Source: Cellulophaga lytica DSM 7489 (GTDB taxonomy: Bacteria > Bacteroidota > Bacteroidia > Flavobacteriales > Flavobacteriaceae). Taken from it: a DNA stretch of 64,000 nucleotides. The position numbers and the translations under genes are program-made. The notes under the pieces were generated by a model. The model was not told the DNA's origin and ran no database searches. It was given only the letters and a program-made list of their open reading frames with translations. Where the stretch lies: the NCBI RefSeq assembly GCF_000190595.1, contig NC_015167.1:3146501-3210500 (forward strand), given 5' to 3'. Below, in pieces: positions 55,182 through 63,726 of the stretch. Position 1 is the stretch's first letter. Every line of letters begins with the position of its first letter.

Positions 55182-57107
55182 ATGAGTGAGAGAAAAGAGA
55201 AGAATAGTCTAAATGTAAAAAAACAAAATCATAATTATTTTAATATAGCAACAGGTTTTAAAGCATATTTACCCGCAATACTAAGTTTTGTAATACTCCT
55301 TATAGGTATTGCTTTAGATTACTTTAATAGTACTCCATATTTTAAAGGATGGTATAGATTAGTTTGGTATACATTAGCATACTTACCAGTAGGATTACCA
55401 GTTTTAAAAGCAGGGTTTAAAAGTATTCAAAAAGGAAATTATTTTACAGAGTTTTTATTAATGTCTATAGCTACAATAGGCGCTTTTGCTATAGGTGAGT
55501 ATCCAGAGGGTGTAACTGTAATGCTTTTTTATACCATAGGAGAGTTATTTCAAGGAGCAGCAGTAACTAAAGCTAAAAGCAATATTAAAGCGCTATTAGA
55601 TATTAGACCAAAAGAGGCGTTAGTACTTAGAAATAGTAGTTATGTAAGTGTAAAACCAGATACTATAAAAATTGGAGAAATTATAAAGGTTAGATCTGGA
55701 GAAAAAATACCTGTAGACGGTATTTTGTTATCTAGCAATGCATCTTTAAACACTGCAGCTATAACAGGAGAAAGTAAACCTTGTAATATAGGTAAAAACT
55801 CTGCCGTTTATGCAGGTAGTATAAACTTGCAAAATGTTATAGAAATTAAGTCTACTAAAGAGTTTAAAAACAGTTCTATAGCTCGTATCCTAAACTTGGT
55901 ACAAAATGCTACAGCTCGTAAATCTAAAACGGAATTATTTATTAGAAAATTTGCAAAAATATACACGCCAATAGTAGTTTTTTTAGCCGTAGGGCTTACG
56001 CTTTTACCTTTCTTTTTTGTAAATGATTATGTTTTTAGAGATTGGCTGTACAGAGCATTAGTTTTTTTAGTTATTTCTTGCCCTTGTGCATTAGTAATAT
56101 CTATTCCTTTGGGGTATTTTGGTGGACTTGGAGCAGCTTCTAAAAACGGAATTTTGTTTAAAGGAGCATCTTTTTTAGACATCATTGCAAAAGTAAATAC
56201 TTTAGCAATGGATAAAACAGGTACAATTACCAAAGGTGTTTTTAAAATTCAAGAAATAAAAGCACTATCTATTAATGAACCAGAAATGATGAAATATATG
56301 CTTGCATTAGAGGCTTCGTCTACGCACCCTATAGCAAAAGCATTATTAGATTATCCTTTAAATGAAACTTTTAATGCAATAAAAATTAAAGAAATAGCAG
56401 GTAAAGGAATAAAGGGTATTGTAAATGAAAAAAGAGTGTTGGTAGGCAATGCAGCGCTATTGTTAGATTATAAAATAGATGCATTAACAGAAATTGAAGA
56501 TATAGTTGAGTCTAGTGTATTAATTGCTATAGATGGCCAATTTGTGGGTTACGTAATTATATCAGATGAAATTAAAGAAGATGCTAGAGAGACTATTTCT
56601 GAGGCTTATAAAATTGGAGTTAAAGATTTTTATATGTTTTCTGGTGATAGGGAGTCTATTACTAAAAATGTAGCTAAGCAAATAAATGTATTACGTGCTA
56701 AAGGTGGTTTGCTGCCAGAACAAAAGCTAAAAGAAGTAGAAGAATTAATGAAAAACCCTAAAGCTACAGTGGCTTTTGTTGGAGACGGTATTAATGATGC
56801 TCCTGTGCTAGCAGTTAGTGATGTTGGTATTGCAATGGGTGGTTTAGGTAGTGATGTAGCTATAGAAACTGCAGATGTTATTATACAAACAGATCAACCA
56901 TCTAAAATTGTACAAGCCATAAAAATTGGCAAGTCTACAAAAACAATTGTATGGCAAAATATAGCACTAGCTTTTGGTGTAAAACTTATTGTATTGCTTT
57001 TAGGTGCTGCTGGATTGGTAACTATGTGGGCAGCTGTTTTTGCAGATGTGGGTGTGGCATTATTAGCTATTTTAAATGCTGTAAGATTACAGCGAATGAA
57101 ATGGTAA
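55182..57107 (+). CDS. Heavy-metal (Zn/Cd/Pb-type) P1B ATPase
   Basis: The 641-aa pump has the actuator motif TGES (195-198), the metal-binding CPC (Cys300-Pro-Cys302 in SCPCALVISIPLGYF), the phosphorylated Asp344 in DKTGTIT, the THPIAKALL motif and VGDGINDAP. The late NIALAFGVKLIVLLLGAAG and FADVGVALLAILNAVRL carry the Lys and Asp of the Zn/Cd/Pb-transporting P1B-2 group. There is no N-terminal metal-binding domain; the first 20 residues are a polar tail. It should export divalent toxic metals. An unknown gene follows after 18 nt. Confidence 0.92.
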   Translation: MSERKEKNSLNVKKQNHNYFNIATGFKAYLPAILSFVILLIGIALDYFNSTPYFKGWYRLVWYTLAYLPVGLPVLKAGFKSIQKGNYFTEFLLMSIATIGAFAIGEYPEGVTVMLFYTIGELFQGAAVTKAKSNIKALLDIRPKEALVLRNSSYVSVKPDTIKIGEIIKVRSGEKIPVDGILLSSNASLNTAAITGESKPCNIGKNSAVYAGSINLQNVIEIKSTKEFKNSSIARILNLVQNATARKSKTELFIRKFAKIYTPIVVFLAVGLTLLPFFFVNDYVFRDWLYRALVFLVISCPCALVISIPLGYFGGLGAASKNGILFKGASFLDIIAKVNTLAMDKTGTITKGVFKIQEIKALSINEPEMMKYMLALEASSTHPIAKALLDYPLNETFNAIKIKEIAGKGIKGIVNEKRVLVGNAALLLDYKIDALTEIEDIVESSVLIAIDGQFVGYVIISDEIKEDARETISEAYKIGVKDFYMFSGDRESITKNVAKQINVLRAKGGLLPEQKLKEVEELMKNPKATVAFVGDGINDAPVLAVSDVGIAMGGLGSDVAIETADVIIQTDQPSKIVQAIKIGKSTKTIVWQNIALAFGVKLIVLLLGAAGLVTMWAAVFADVGVALLAILNAVRLQRMKW

Positions 57108-57125
57108 AAAACTAGAGATTAGTAT

Positions 57126-58220
57126 ATGAAAAACATAGAAGAAATTACACCTTTTAAGGTTACTACTAATGAGTTGAGCTTAGGTGTAATTACTGCATTA
57201 GAAATGAAAAACGGAATATCGGTAAAAAACAGTATTTACTGTAAAAAACAAACATTAATAGCTAGTTATGTTTATGATATAGATGGTGGTTATAATCTGG
57301 TATATACAATTATAGATAACAAGGGAAAAGCAGAAAACTTTAAAGAAGAAGATGGGGTTTTGCCAACATTATTTTTTAGTCCGTCTTTAGAAAATTACGT
57401 GTCTGTTGTTCCTTACCACCCAAACAAACAATTAGAAATTAGTATTCCGATTTTTAATAGAGAAGAAACTAAATTACCAAAAGGGAATAGACCTTTTACG
57501 GGTAAATTTATAGGGGTTTCTAATCAGTTTTCAATTTTTTATGACGTAGATATTTGGAATGATAAAGAACCAGATAAACTTTTAGCAATAGAGTTTAAAA
57601 ATAATATACTTAAGAAAAAACATAATATAAAAGTTCCTTTACCAAGAAACAATAAAATATTTATACAAAATAATGAAATTCATTTGCTCTCTAATACCAG
57701 AACTACTTGGTTGCACAGACAAATAGATGAAAAAGGTAAAGAGATAAGACGCAGAGAACTACAAGCTTCTACCAACTTTTATAGAGAAATTATTAGTTTA
57801 TCTTTTGAGTCTAACTCTTATGTTTTAACCCAAGAAAATGGGAAACTAAGTATAGAAACAATAACAGTTGATGCTATTTGTACGTCTAAAATATTAGCAG
57901 ATATTAAAGATGATTTATTTAATACGTGGCAACCAGAGAAAATTAGTAATAACACTTGTGTTATAAGGTTTAATACAGAATTTGGTAATGGTTGGTTTAC
58001 TATAAGGGGCAACGAAATTCTAGAACTTTTTTATAGTAAAGATGTTAAAGGATTTAAAGACTTAATTAGTGGCGAGGTTATAGAGTTTAGCTACTCTAAT
58101 TTAATTATATCTAATATTAATAAAACAAAAGATAACGGCTATGCAGTTGTTTTGTATCCTGTGGTAGAGCGTAAAGAAAAGAATAAAGAAATGTTTGTAT
58201 TTCAAAGGGTTTTGGAGTAA
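57126..58220 (+). CDS. Hypothetical protein, beta-rich, no recognised family
   Basis: The 364-aa protein has no signal peptide, no transmembrane helix and no motif I recognise. It is rich in short beta-strand-like segments with repeated turns, which could be a propeller or sandwich (for example KPDKLLAIEFKNNILKK-like strands and LLSNTRTTWLHRQ). It follows the P-type ATPase gene by 18 nt and precedes the Crp/Fnr gene by about 38 nt in the same direction, so it may be co-transcribed with the pump. No function is assigned. Confidence 0.65.
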   Translation: MKNIEEITPFKVTTNELSLGVITALEMKNGISVKNSIYCKKQTLIASYVYDIDGGYNLVYTIIDNKGKAENFKEEDGVLPTLFFSPSLENYVSVVPYHPNKQLEISIPIFNREETKLPKGNRPFTGKFIGVSNQFSIFYDVDIWNDKEPDKLLAIEFKNNILKKKHNIKVPLPRNNKIFIQNNEIHLLSNTRTTWLHRQIDEKGKEIRRRELQASTNFYREIISLSFESNSYVLTQENGKLSIETITVDAICTSKILADIKDDLFNTWQPEKISNNTCVIRFNTEFGNGWFTIRGNEILELFYSKDVKGFKDLISGEVIEFSYSNLIISNINKTKDNGYAVVLYPVVERKEKNKEMFVFQRVLE

Positions 58221-58257
58221 TATAAATAAGAGTACTTTTATAGTCTACAAATTAGTT

Positions 58258-58851
58258 ATGGAACAAAACTTTAAAACATATCTTTTTGATAAAATGGGGG
58301 TAAGTACTGTTGCTTTTAAGCAATTAGAACCTCATATAAAAACTAAAAAAGTACTAAAAGGAGAACAACTTTTAAAAGCAGGAGATGTTTGTAAGCATAC
58401 ATTTTATGTAGAAAAGGGTGTTTTACGCCTATATGGTTTAGATGAAAATGGTAAAGAAAATATTCTGCAATTTGGTACAGAAAATTGGTTTGTTACAGAT
58501 AGAGATAGTGTGTATTTTAAAGAACCATCAAACTATTATATAGATGCTTTAGAGGACACAACTGTAATACTGTTAGATGAAGATTTTGTAGAGCTTGTGG
58601 CCGATTTAAATCCATCTTTTAGAAAAAAAAATGAAAAATTATTACACAACCATATTCGTCATTTAAACAGAAGAATACATTTACTTTTAGGGGCTTCTGC
58701 TAAAACAAGGTATTTAGAGTTTATAAAATTATATCCAGATGTTTTGTTGCGTGTACCACAATGGATGATAGCATCTTACTTGGGTATTACACCAGAGAGT
58801 TTAAGTAGAATACGTAAAGACTTGGCAAAGCAAAACTTTACCAAGTATTAA
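58258..58851 (+). CDS. Crp/Fnr-family transcriptional regulator
   Basis: With the ATG at 58258 the protein is 197 aa. An N-terminal cyclic-nucleotide-binding fold (about 15-115; LLKAGDVCKHTFYVEKGVLR) is followed by a C-terminal helix-turn-helix (about 160-190; WMIASYLGITPESLSRIRKDL). Phosphate-binding Arg and Glu of true CRP are not conserved, so cAMP binding is doubtful. The frame is open from a TTG at 58195, but that would overlap the previous gene and adds residues foreign to the family. Convergent pirin genes lie next to it and are possible targets. Confidence 0.88.
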   Translation: MEQNFKTYLFDKMGVSTVAFKQLEPHIKTKKVLKGEQLLKAGDVCKHTFYVEKGVLRLYGLDENGKENILQFGTENWFVTDRDSVYFKEPSNYYIDALEDTTVILLDEDFVELVADLNPSFRKKNEKLLHNHIRHLNRRIHLLLGASAKTRYLEFIKLYPDVLLRVPQWMIASYLGITPESLSRIRKDLAKQNFTKY

Positions 58852-58859
58852 GTATATGT

Positions 58860-59573
58860 TTAAAAAACCATAGGAACCTCTATTAATAGTACTTTACTAT
58901 TTTTACTAGCATTTATAGCTATATTGTCTGTTTCCCATAAACCAATACCATCACGTTTACTCAATTGCTCACCTTCAATACTAACATTACCTTCTAAAAC
59001 AAAAGCATATACACCATTGTCTTTTTTGTTTAAAGCATAGCTTGTAGTAGTATCTTCTGTAAAAGTACCTAAATTAAACCAGGCATCTTGGTAAATCCAC
59101 ACACCAGCATCATTAGCATTAGGAGATAATATTTGATATAACGAGTTCGGTTTTTCTAGCTCTTTTAAGGATATTTGATCATATCTGGGCTTAACATTAG
59201 TTTTATTAGGAATAATCCAAATTTGTAAAAATTCCACAGCCCTGTCTTTATTTTTGTTGTATTCACTATGCATTATTCCGGTGCCAGCACTCATTACTTG
59301 TATGTCTCCTTGCTTTATAATTGTAGCGTTTCCCATATTATCTTGGTGCTGTAAGTCGCCTTTTAATGGTATAGATATTATTTCCATATTTTGGTGTGGG
59401 TGCGTACCAAAACCTCTACCTTCACTTACAGTATCATCATTTAATACACGTAATGCTCCAAAATTCATACGTTCTGTGTTTTGGTAATTGGCAAAGCTAA
59501 AAGAGTGGTAGCTGTTTAACCAACCGTGATTAGCGTGTCCTCTTGTATTTGCTTTATGTATTACTGTTTTCAT
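58860..59573 (-). CDS. Pirin family protein (YhaK-like), copy 1
   Basis: The 237-aa bicupin has the metal-binding first cupin with FGTHPHQNMEIISIPLKG and HQDNMGN, then GTGIMHSEYNKN; the second cupin is reduced (YAFVLEGNVSIEGE). Family members are quercetinase-like or redox-sensing proteins in the cytoplasm. It is the second gene of a two-pirin operon; the other pirin ends 10 nt upstream. It ends 8 nt from the convergent Crp/Fnr gene. Confidence 0.88.
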   Translation of the reverse strand: MKTVIHKANTRGHANHGWLNSYHSFSFANYQNTERMNFGALRVLNDDTVSEGRGFGTHPHQNMEIISIPLKGDLQHQDNMGNATIIKQGDIQVMSAGTGIMHSEYNKNKDRAVEFLQIWIIPNKTNVKPRYDQISLKELEKPNSLYQILSPNANDAGVWIYQDAWFNLGTFTEDTTTSYALNKKDNGVYAFVLEGNVSIEGEQLSKRDGIGLWETDNIAINASKNSKVLLIEVPMVF

Positions 59574-59583
59574 AATTACTTTT

Positions 59584-60462
59584 TTAATCTTCTAAATAAC
59601 CAAATTTACCCATATTAAAATCGTTTATAGCTTGTGCAATTTCTTCTTTAGTGTTCATTACAAACGGACCTTGGGCTGCTATAGGCTCGTTAATTGGTTC
59701 GCCACTAAGAACTAAAACAATTGCTTGTTCTGTTGCTTTAATTGTAAAATCTTTCCCTGTATTTTCAAACAACGCAAAATGGTCTGTAGTAACATTTTCT
59801 TTATTATTTACAACTACAGAGCCTTCTATAACCAAAATTGCTGTGTTGTAATTCGCAGGAAAACTAAAGAGCGCTTCTTTATTGGTATTTAACTTAGCAT
59901 TAAGCATATGCAAGGGAGTAAAGGTACTTGCAGATCCTTTTGTGTTTTTATAATTACCAGCAATAACTTCTATTGTACCAGCATTATTATCCAATATATG
60001 TTTGTTAATATCATCATTAGAAAAACCTTGGTATTTAGGTTTGCTCATTTTGTCTTTAGCAGGCAAATTTACCCATAGCTGTACCATTTGAAACTCGCCA
60101 CCTGTTTTGCTAAACTCTTTTTCATGATATTCTTTATGTAAAACGCCAGATGCTGCTGTCATCCACTGTACACCACCTTGACCAATAATACCGCCGCCGC
60201 CGCTACTATCATGATGCGCAATTTTACCTTTGTAAGCAATTGTAACAGTTTCAAAACCTCTATGCGGATGCACACCAACACCTTTTGGAGTATCTGAAGG
60301 AGGAAAGTTGTATTTAGAATTGTAATCTAACAATATAAACGGACTCATACGTTCCATATCTAGCCTAAAACCGCTTGGGATAAAATTATGAACTCTAAAA
60401 CCATCACCCACAAAGTGTGGAGTTCTTGGTGCTGCAATAAATTCTATATTTTTTGTGCTCAT
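59584..60462 (-). CDS. Pirin family protein, copy 2
   Basis: With the ATG at 60462, the 292-aa protein has PHFVGDGFRV, the metal-binding GVHPHRGFETVTIAYKG and HHDSSGGG, GVLHKEYHEKEF, and a complete second cupin (about 180-270). The frame continues to another ATG at 60510, but a promoter -7 element (TAATTTTG on the minus strand, 60487-60480) sits inside that extension, so the downstream ATG is preferred. The N-terminal Met is followed by the usual pirin start. Downstream pirin is 10 nt away. Confidence 0.88.
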   Translation of the reverse strand: MSTKNIEFIAAPRTPHFVGDGFRVHNFIPSGFRLDMERMSPFILLDYNSKYNFPPSDTPKGVGVHPHRGFETVTIAYKGKIAHHDSSGGGGIIGQGGVQWMTAASGVLHKEYHEKEFSKTGGEFQMVQLWVNLPAKDKMSKPKYQGFSNDDINKHILDNNAGTIEVIAGNYKNTKGSASTFTPLHMLNAKLNTNKEALFSFPANYNTAILVIEGSVVVNNKENVTTDHFALFENTGKDFTIKATEQAIVLVLSGEPINEPIAAQGPFVMNTKEEIAQAINDFNMGKFGYLED

Positions 60463-60479
60463 ATTATAACTATTTGTAA

Positions 60480-60487
60480 CAAAATTA
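60480..60487 (-). promoter_or_regulatory. Candidate -7 element of the pirin operon
   Basis: On the minus strand this reads TAATTTTG, an exact TAnnTTTG match. The predicted start near 60475 is 13 nt before the ATG at 60462 and excludes the longer ORF start at 60510. A -33 TTG is not clear. Confidence 0.45.
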
Positions 60488-60571
60488 CACAGGTATGGTA
60501 AAAAGTACATTGATGTATGATAAGAAACAAATAAGCCTATATTTATTATCTTTTTACTTAAAACTAATACT

Positions 60572-60579
60572 TACTTTTG
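60572..60579 (+). promoter_or_regulatory. Candidate -7 element of the EamA gene
   Basis: TACTTTTG matches TAnnTTTG exactly, about 26 nt before the EamA ATG. The -33 region lacks a clear TTG. Confidence 0.4.
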
Positions 60580-60604
60580 CTGCTTTATTTTTTATCCCTT
60601 TATT

Positions 60605-61540
60605 ATGAGTAAATCATCTAATACAACCTTAATAATATTGGCTTTTTTCTCTATCTACGTTATATGGGGATCTACCTATTTATTAAATAAAATAGCAGTA
60701 ACAGAGTTGCCACCTTTTATGTTAGCAGCTATACGTTTTATTACTGCAGGTATACTTGTATTTGTAATTAGTAAATTTTTAAAGTTTAAATTAAAAATAA
60801 CAGCAAGGCAATTACTAAATACCATAATAGCAGGTTTTTTATTTTTAGCATTAGGTAATGGAGTAGTGGTTTGGGCTTTACGTTATGTAGATAGTGGCTT
60901 TGCTGCTTTAGAAATATCTGCGCAACCGTTAGTTGTTTTATTGTTAATGAGAATTTTTCAAGGTAAAAAAATACAACCAATGTCTATTGTAGGTGTTGTT
61001 TTAGGTATAATTGGTATTTACCTTTTGGTTAGTCAAAAACAAGTGGTAAATAAAGAAGGATCTTTGTTGGGAATGATAATGATTTTTGTGTGTATGGTAA
61101 GCTGGTCTAGTAGTAGTTTATTTGTTGCAAAGTCAGATTTGCCAAAAAATTACTTTGTAAATACAGGTTATCAAATGTTATCTGGAGGCTTCTTTTTGTT
61201 AATAGCAAGTTTTTGTTTTGGAGAAACTTGGTCTTTACCAACCCAGTGGCAAGGAAAAACACAAATGGCTATGCTATTATTAATTGTTTTTGGTAGTATT
61301 GTAGCGTTTACTTCTTTTAACTATTTATTAAAATTTGTTTCTCCAGAAAAAGTAGCCACTTCTACTTATGTAAACCCAATTATTGCATTGCTTTTGGGGT
61401 GGTATTTTTTAGATGAAACCATTACCATACAATCTGTTATAGCTGCAGTTGTACTTTTAACAGGAGTTTATTTTATTAATACCAAGAAAAAAATTATGAT
61501 ATTCTCTAGATTCTCTAACAGAATAGGAAAAAAGTCTTAG
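60605..61540 (+). CDS. EamA/DMT-family exporter
   Basis: The 311-aa protein has ten hydrophobic segments in two EamA repeats. The first begins FFSIYVIWGSTYLLNKIAV, PPFMLAAIRF and ALRYVDSGFAALEIS; the second has VSPEKVATSTYVNP and LLGWYFLDETITIQS. It is an inner-membrane drug/metabolite exporter; the substrate is unknown. A basic C-terminus faces the cytoplasm. A TAnnTTTG promoter precedes it. Confidence 0.9.
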   Translation: MSKSSNTTLIILAFFSIYVIWGSTYLLNKIAVTELPPFMLAAIRFITAGILVFVISKFLKFKLKITARQLLNTIIAGFLFLALGNGVVVWALRYVDSGFAALEISAQPLVVLLLMRIFQGKKIQPMSIVGVVLGIIGIYLLVSQKQVVNKEGSLLGMIMIFVCMVSWSSSSLFVAKSDLPKNYFVNTGYQMLSGGFFLLIASFCFGETWSLPTQWQGKTQMAMLLLIVFGSIVAFTSFNYLLKFVSPEKVATSTYVNPIIALLLGWYFLDETITIQSVIAAVVLLTGVYFINTKKKIMIFSRFSNRIGKKS

Positions 61541-61620
61541 TTTTTACGATATCCCTATTTTTTTTAAAATTTGTGAATAGTTTTTTAGCTAATTATTCGT
61601 TAAAAACGCAGCAAAGAGCG

Positions 61621-61628
61621 TATTTTTG
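61621..61628 (+). promoter_or_regulatory. Candidate -7 element of the SF2 helicase gene
   Basis: TATTTTTG at 61621-61628 is an exact TAnnTTTG match and would start transcripts near 61633, about 10 nt before the ATG at 61643. The -33 position reads TTCG. Confidence 0.45.
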
Positions 61629-61642
61629 CAGCCCAATTAGAT

Positions 61643-63205
61643 ATGGATACTATGACGAAGACTGCTTTCGAACTACAAGAAAAGAAGACAGATAAAGAGC
61701 TGTATGACTACCAAAAAGGAGCTTTAAATGAAATTTTTGAGCGATTTGAAACAGCTCCAGATGACCATCACTTACTATACCAATTACCAACAGGTGGTGG
61801 TAAAACTGTTATTTTTTCTGAAATAGTTAGGCAATACTTAAAGCACCACCAAAAAAAGGTGTTAATAATGACACACCGTGTAGAGCTGTGTAACCAAACA
61901 TCTAAAATGTTAGATAGTTTTGGTGTAATAAGTAAGGTGGTAAATAGTACTGCTAATTTAGATGACCAAGAAAGGTATAGCTGTTTTGTAGCAATGGTAG
62001 AAACACTTAACAATCGTTTGAATGACGATATGTTAGATATTTCTGATATTGGATTGGTTATTATTGATGAGGCACACTACAACTCATTTACTAAATTATT
62101 TAAGTTTTTTGATAAATCTTTTATATTGGGTGTCACGGCAACACCGTTAAGTTCTAATAAGAACTTGCCAATGAAAGATAATTATGATGAGTTAATTACT
62201 GGAGAAAGCATTGGTTCTCTTATAGAAAATGAGTTTTTGGCTCGTGCAGAAGTTCATCAATATAATATGGGGTTAACCTCATTAGAAATTGGTTCTAATG
62301 GAGATTATACTGTAAAATCTTCTGAAGATTTATACTCTAGTACTGCAATGTTAGATAAGCTTGTAGAAGCTTATAAAGAACACTCTAAAGGTAAAAAAAC
62401 ATTAATATTTAATAACGGTATTAATACATCTATACAGGTATATTATACTTTTAAAGATGCTGGTTTTCCTGTAATGCACCTAGATAATACAGCTACAAAA
62501 AAACAGCGTAAACAAATATTAAAATGGTTTAAAGAAACTCCAGATGCTATACTAACATCTGTAAGTATATTAACTACTGGTTTTGATGAACCTACTATAG
62601 ATACCATTATCCTTAACAGGGCTACTAAGTCATTAACTTTGTATTACCAAATGATTGGTCGTGGTTCTCGTATACTTAATAACAAATCTAAATTTACAGT
62701 AATAGATTTAGGTAATAATTACCATAGATTTGGACCTTGGGGAGCAGATTTAGATTGGCAAACAATTTTTCATAACCCTAATTTCTATATGGATCGTTTA
62801 AAGAACGATGAAGAAATAGAAAGCACTTTTAAGCATGAAATGCCAGAAGAAATTCGTGAGCAATTTGCTAAGTCAGAAGAGGTTTATTTTGATATTAAAG
62901 AAACTTATGTAAATGCTGTTTCTGCAGGAGAATCTTCTAAAGTTGTATTGGAGCGTTCTATAGAGCAACATGCAAAAATTTGTATAGAAAATAGCGAAGA
63001 TGTTTATGATGCTTTAGCCTTAGCTAAATTGTTAGATGTAGATATAGATTACCGTATACAAATGTATGCAAAGTGTATTAGTAGAAGTACTTATAATTTT
63101 TTAAGTTGGTTAAAGGACGATTATAAGAAGCGATTAACAGCTTATTTACGAGAGAATTTTGATAGAGATTTTGAAAAAATACACGGTTACCCGCCAGAAG
63201 AATAA
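61643..63205 (+). CDS. DEAD/DEAH-box superfamily 2 helicase
   Basis: The 520-aa protein has a Q-like LYDYQKGALNEIF, Walker A LPTGGGKTVIF, IMTHRVEL, the DEAH box VIIDEAHYNSF, GVTATPLSSN and, in the second RecA domain, LTTGFDEPTIDTIILNRAT and QMIGRGSRI. The remaining C-terminal 130 residues are an unassigned helical region (DIDYRIQMYAKCISRSTYNFLSW). This is the SSL2/YqhH-like group; its substrate, DNA or RNA, is uncertain. A second ATG three codons in is possible. Confidence 0.9.
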   Translation: MDTMTKTAFELQEKKTDKELYDYQKGALNEIFERFETAPDDHHLLYQLPTGGGKTVIFSEIVRQYLKHHQKKVLIMTHRVELCNQTSKMLDSFGVISKVVNSTANLDDQERYSCFVAMVETLNNRLNDDMLDISDIGLVIIDEAHYNSFTKLFKFFDKSFILGVTATPLSSNKNLPMKDNYDELITGESIGSLIENEFLARAEVHQYNMGLTSLEIGSNGDYTVKSSEDLYSSTAMLDKLVEAYKEHSKGKKTLIFNNGINTSIQVYYTFKDAGFPVMHLDNTATKKQRKQILKWFKETPDAILTSVSILTTGFDEPTIDTIILNRATKSLTLYYQMIGRGSRILNNKSKFTVIDLGNNYHRFGPWGADLDWQTIFHNPNFYMDRLKNDEEIESTFKHEMPEEIREQFAKSEEVYFDIKETYVNAVSAGESSKVVLERSIEQHAKICIENSEDVYDALALAKLLDVDIDYRIQMYAKCISRSTYNFLSWLKDDYKKRLTAYLRENFDRDFEKIHGYPPEE

Positions 63206-63227
63206 TTTTTATAAATAGTAAAATAAC

Positions 63228-63260
63228 AAAAAGTGTTCAGTAGTAATTGAGCACTTTTTT
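63228..63260 (+). terminator. Terminator of the SF2 helicase gene
   Basis: AAAAGTGTTCA (arm 63228-63239) pairs with TTGAGCACTTTTT (arm 63248-63259) through one G-T wobble, with an 8-nt loop and a T tract, 22 nt after the stop codon. Confidence 0.8.
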
Positions 63261-63298
63261 GTTTTTAGTATGTATTGTTTGTAATAGTGCATAAAATG

Positions 63299-63334
63299 AA
63301 AAAGAGTCTTGTCGGCAAAAACAAGACTCTTTTT
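63299..63334. terminator. Hairpin of non-coding repeat unit 1
   Basis: AAAAAGAGTCTTGT (63299-63312) pairs perfectly with ACAAGACTCTTTTT (63321-63334) around an 8-nt loop. The stem has A/T runs on both sides, so it could terminate transcription in either direction. Confidence 0.8.
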
Positions 63335-63542
63335 ACGAGAACACTATATGAAAATGAAAATTTTATTCTATTTTAATTACACTACTAATATATATAGAGT
63401 ATAAAGGTTTTAAAACTTTATGTTGTAAAAGAGCTCTTTTATGTGGTAAGCATAGTCTTTTTTGATGTAACAAATTTTACAGCGCTGTATAAATGCTTTT
63501 AAAAAGAGAATAATTAACCTTAAGCTAGTGTATTAAATAAAA

Positions 63543-63576
63543 AAAAGAGTCTTGCCGGCAAAAACAAGACTCTTTT
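63543..63576. terminator. Hairpin of non-coding repeat unit 2
   Basis: AAAAGAGTCTTG (63543-63554) pairs with CAAGACTCTTTT (63565-63576). The loop CCGGCAAAAA resembles that of unit 1. Confidence 0.8.
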
Positions 63577-63726
63577 GTGAGAACACTATATGAAAATGAA
63601 AAATTTTATTCTAACTAAACTACACTGTAAATATATAATCAGTATATAGTTTTAAAAATTTATTGTTGTAAACAGTACCTTATTTGTGGTTAGCACAAGT
63701 AAGTATGTTGTAGCGCTATTTTGCAT

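Larger units (their letters stand above)
63299..63717. repeat. Tandem non-coding repeat, two diverged units of about 190-240 bp
   Basis: Unit 1 starts at 63299 and unit 2 at 63541. The hairpin and the following 30 bp (GAGAACACTATATGAAAATG and the AT-rich bases after it) are almost identical. The rest is clearly related but diverged: TGTTGTAAA at 63421 and 63665, GTGGTaAGCA at 63443 and 63686, AGCGCT at 63481 and 63712. No ORF is conserved in both units. The strand transcribed is not clear. Confidence 0.7.

Noticed and set aside
58195-58257. Longer Crp/Fnr start at a TTG inside the preceding gene
   Set aside because: The added 21 residues do not fit the family and overlap the previous coding sequence; the ATG at 58258 gives a normal-length protein.
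60463-60510. Longer start for the second pirin at the ATG at 60510
   Set aside because: A -7 promoter element lies inside this stretch and homologous pirins start at the downstream Met.
63349-63418. Short ATGAAAATGAAA ORFs in both non-coding repeat units
   Set aside because: The reading frames differ after a one-base indel and give unrelated peptides, so coding is not conserved.
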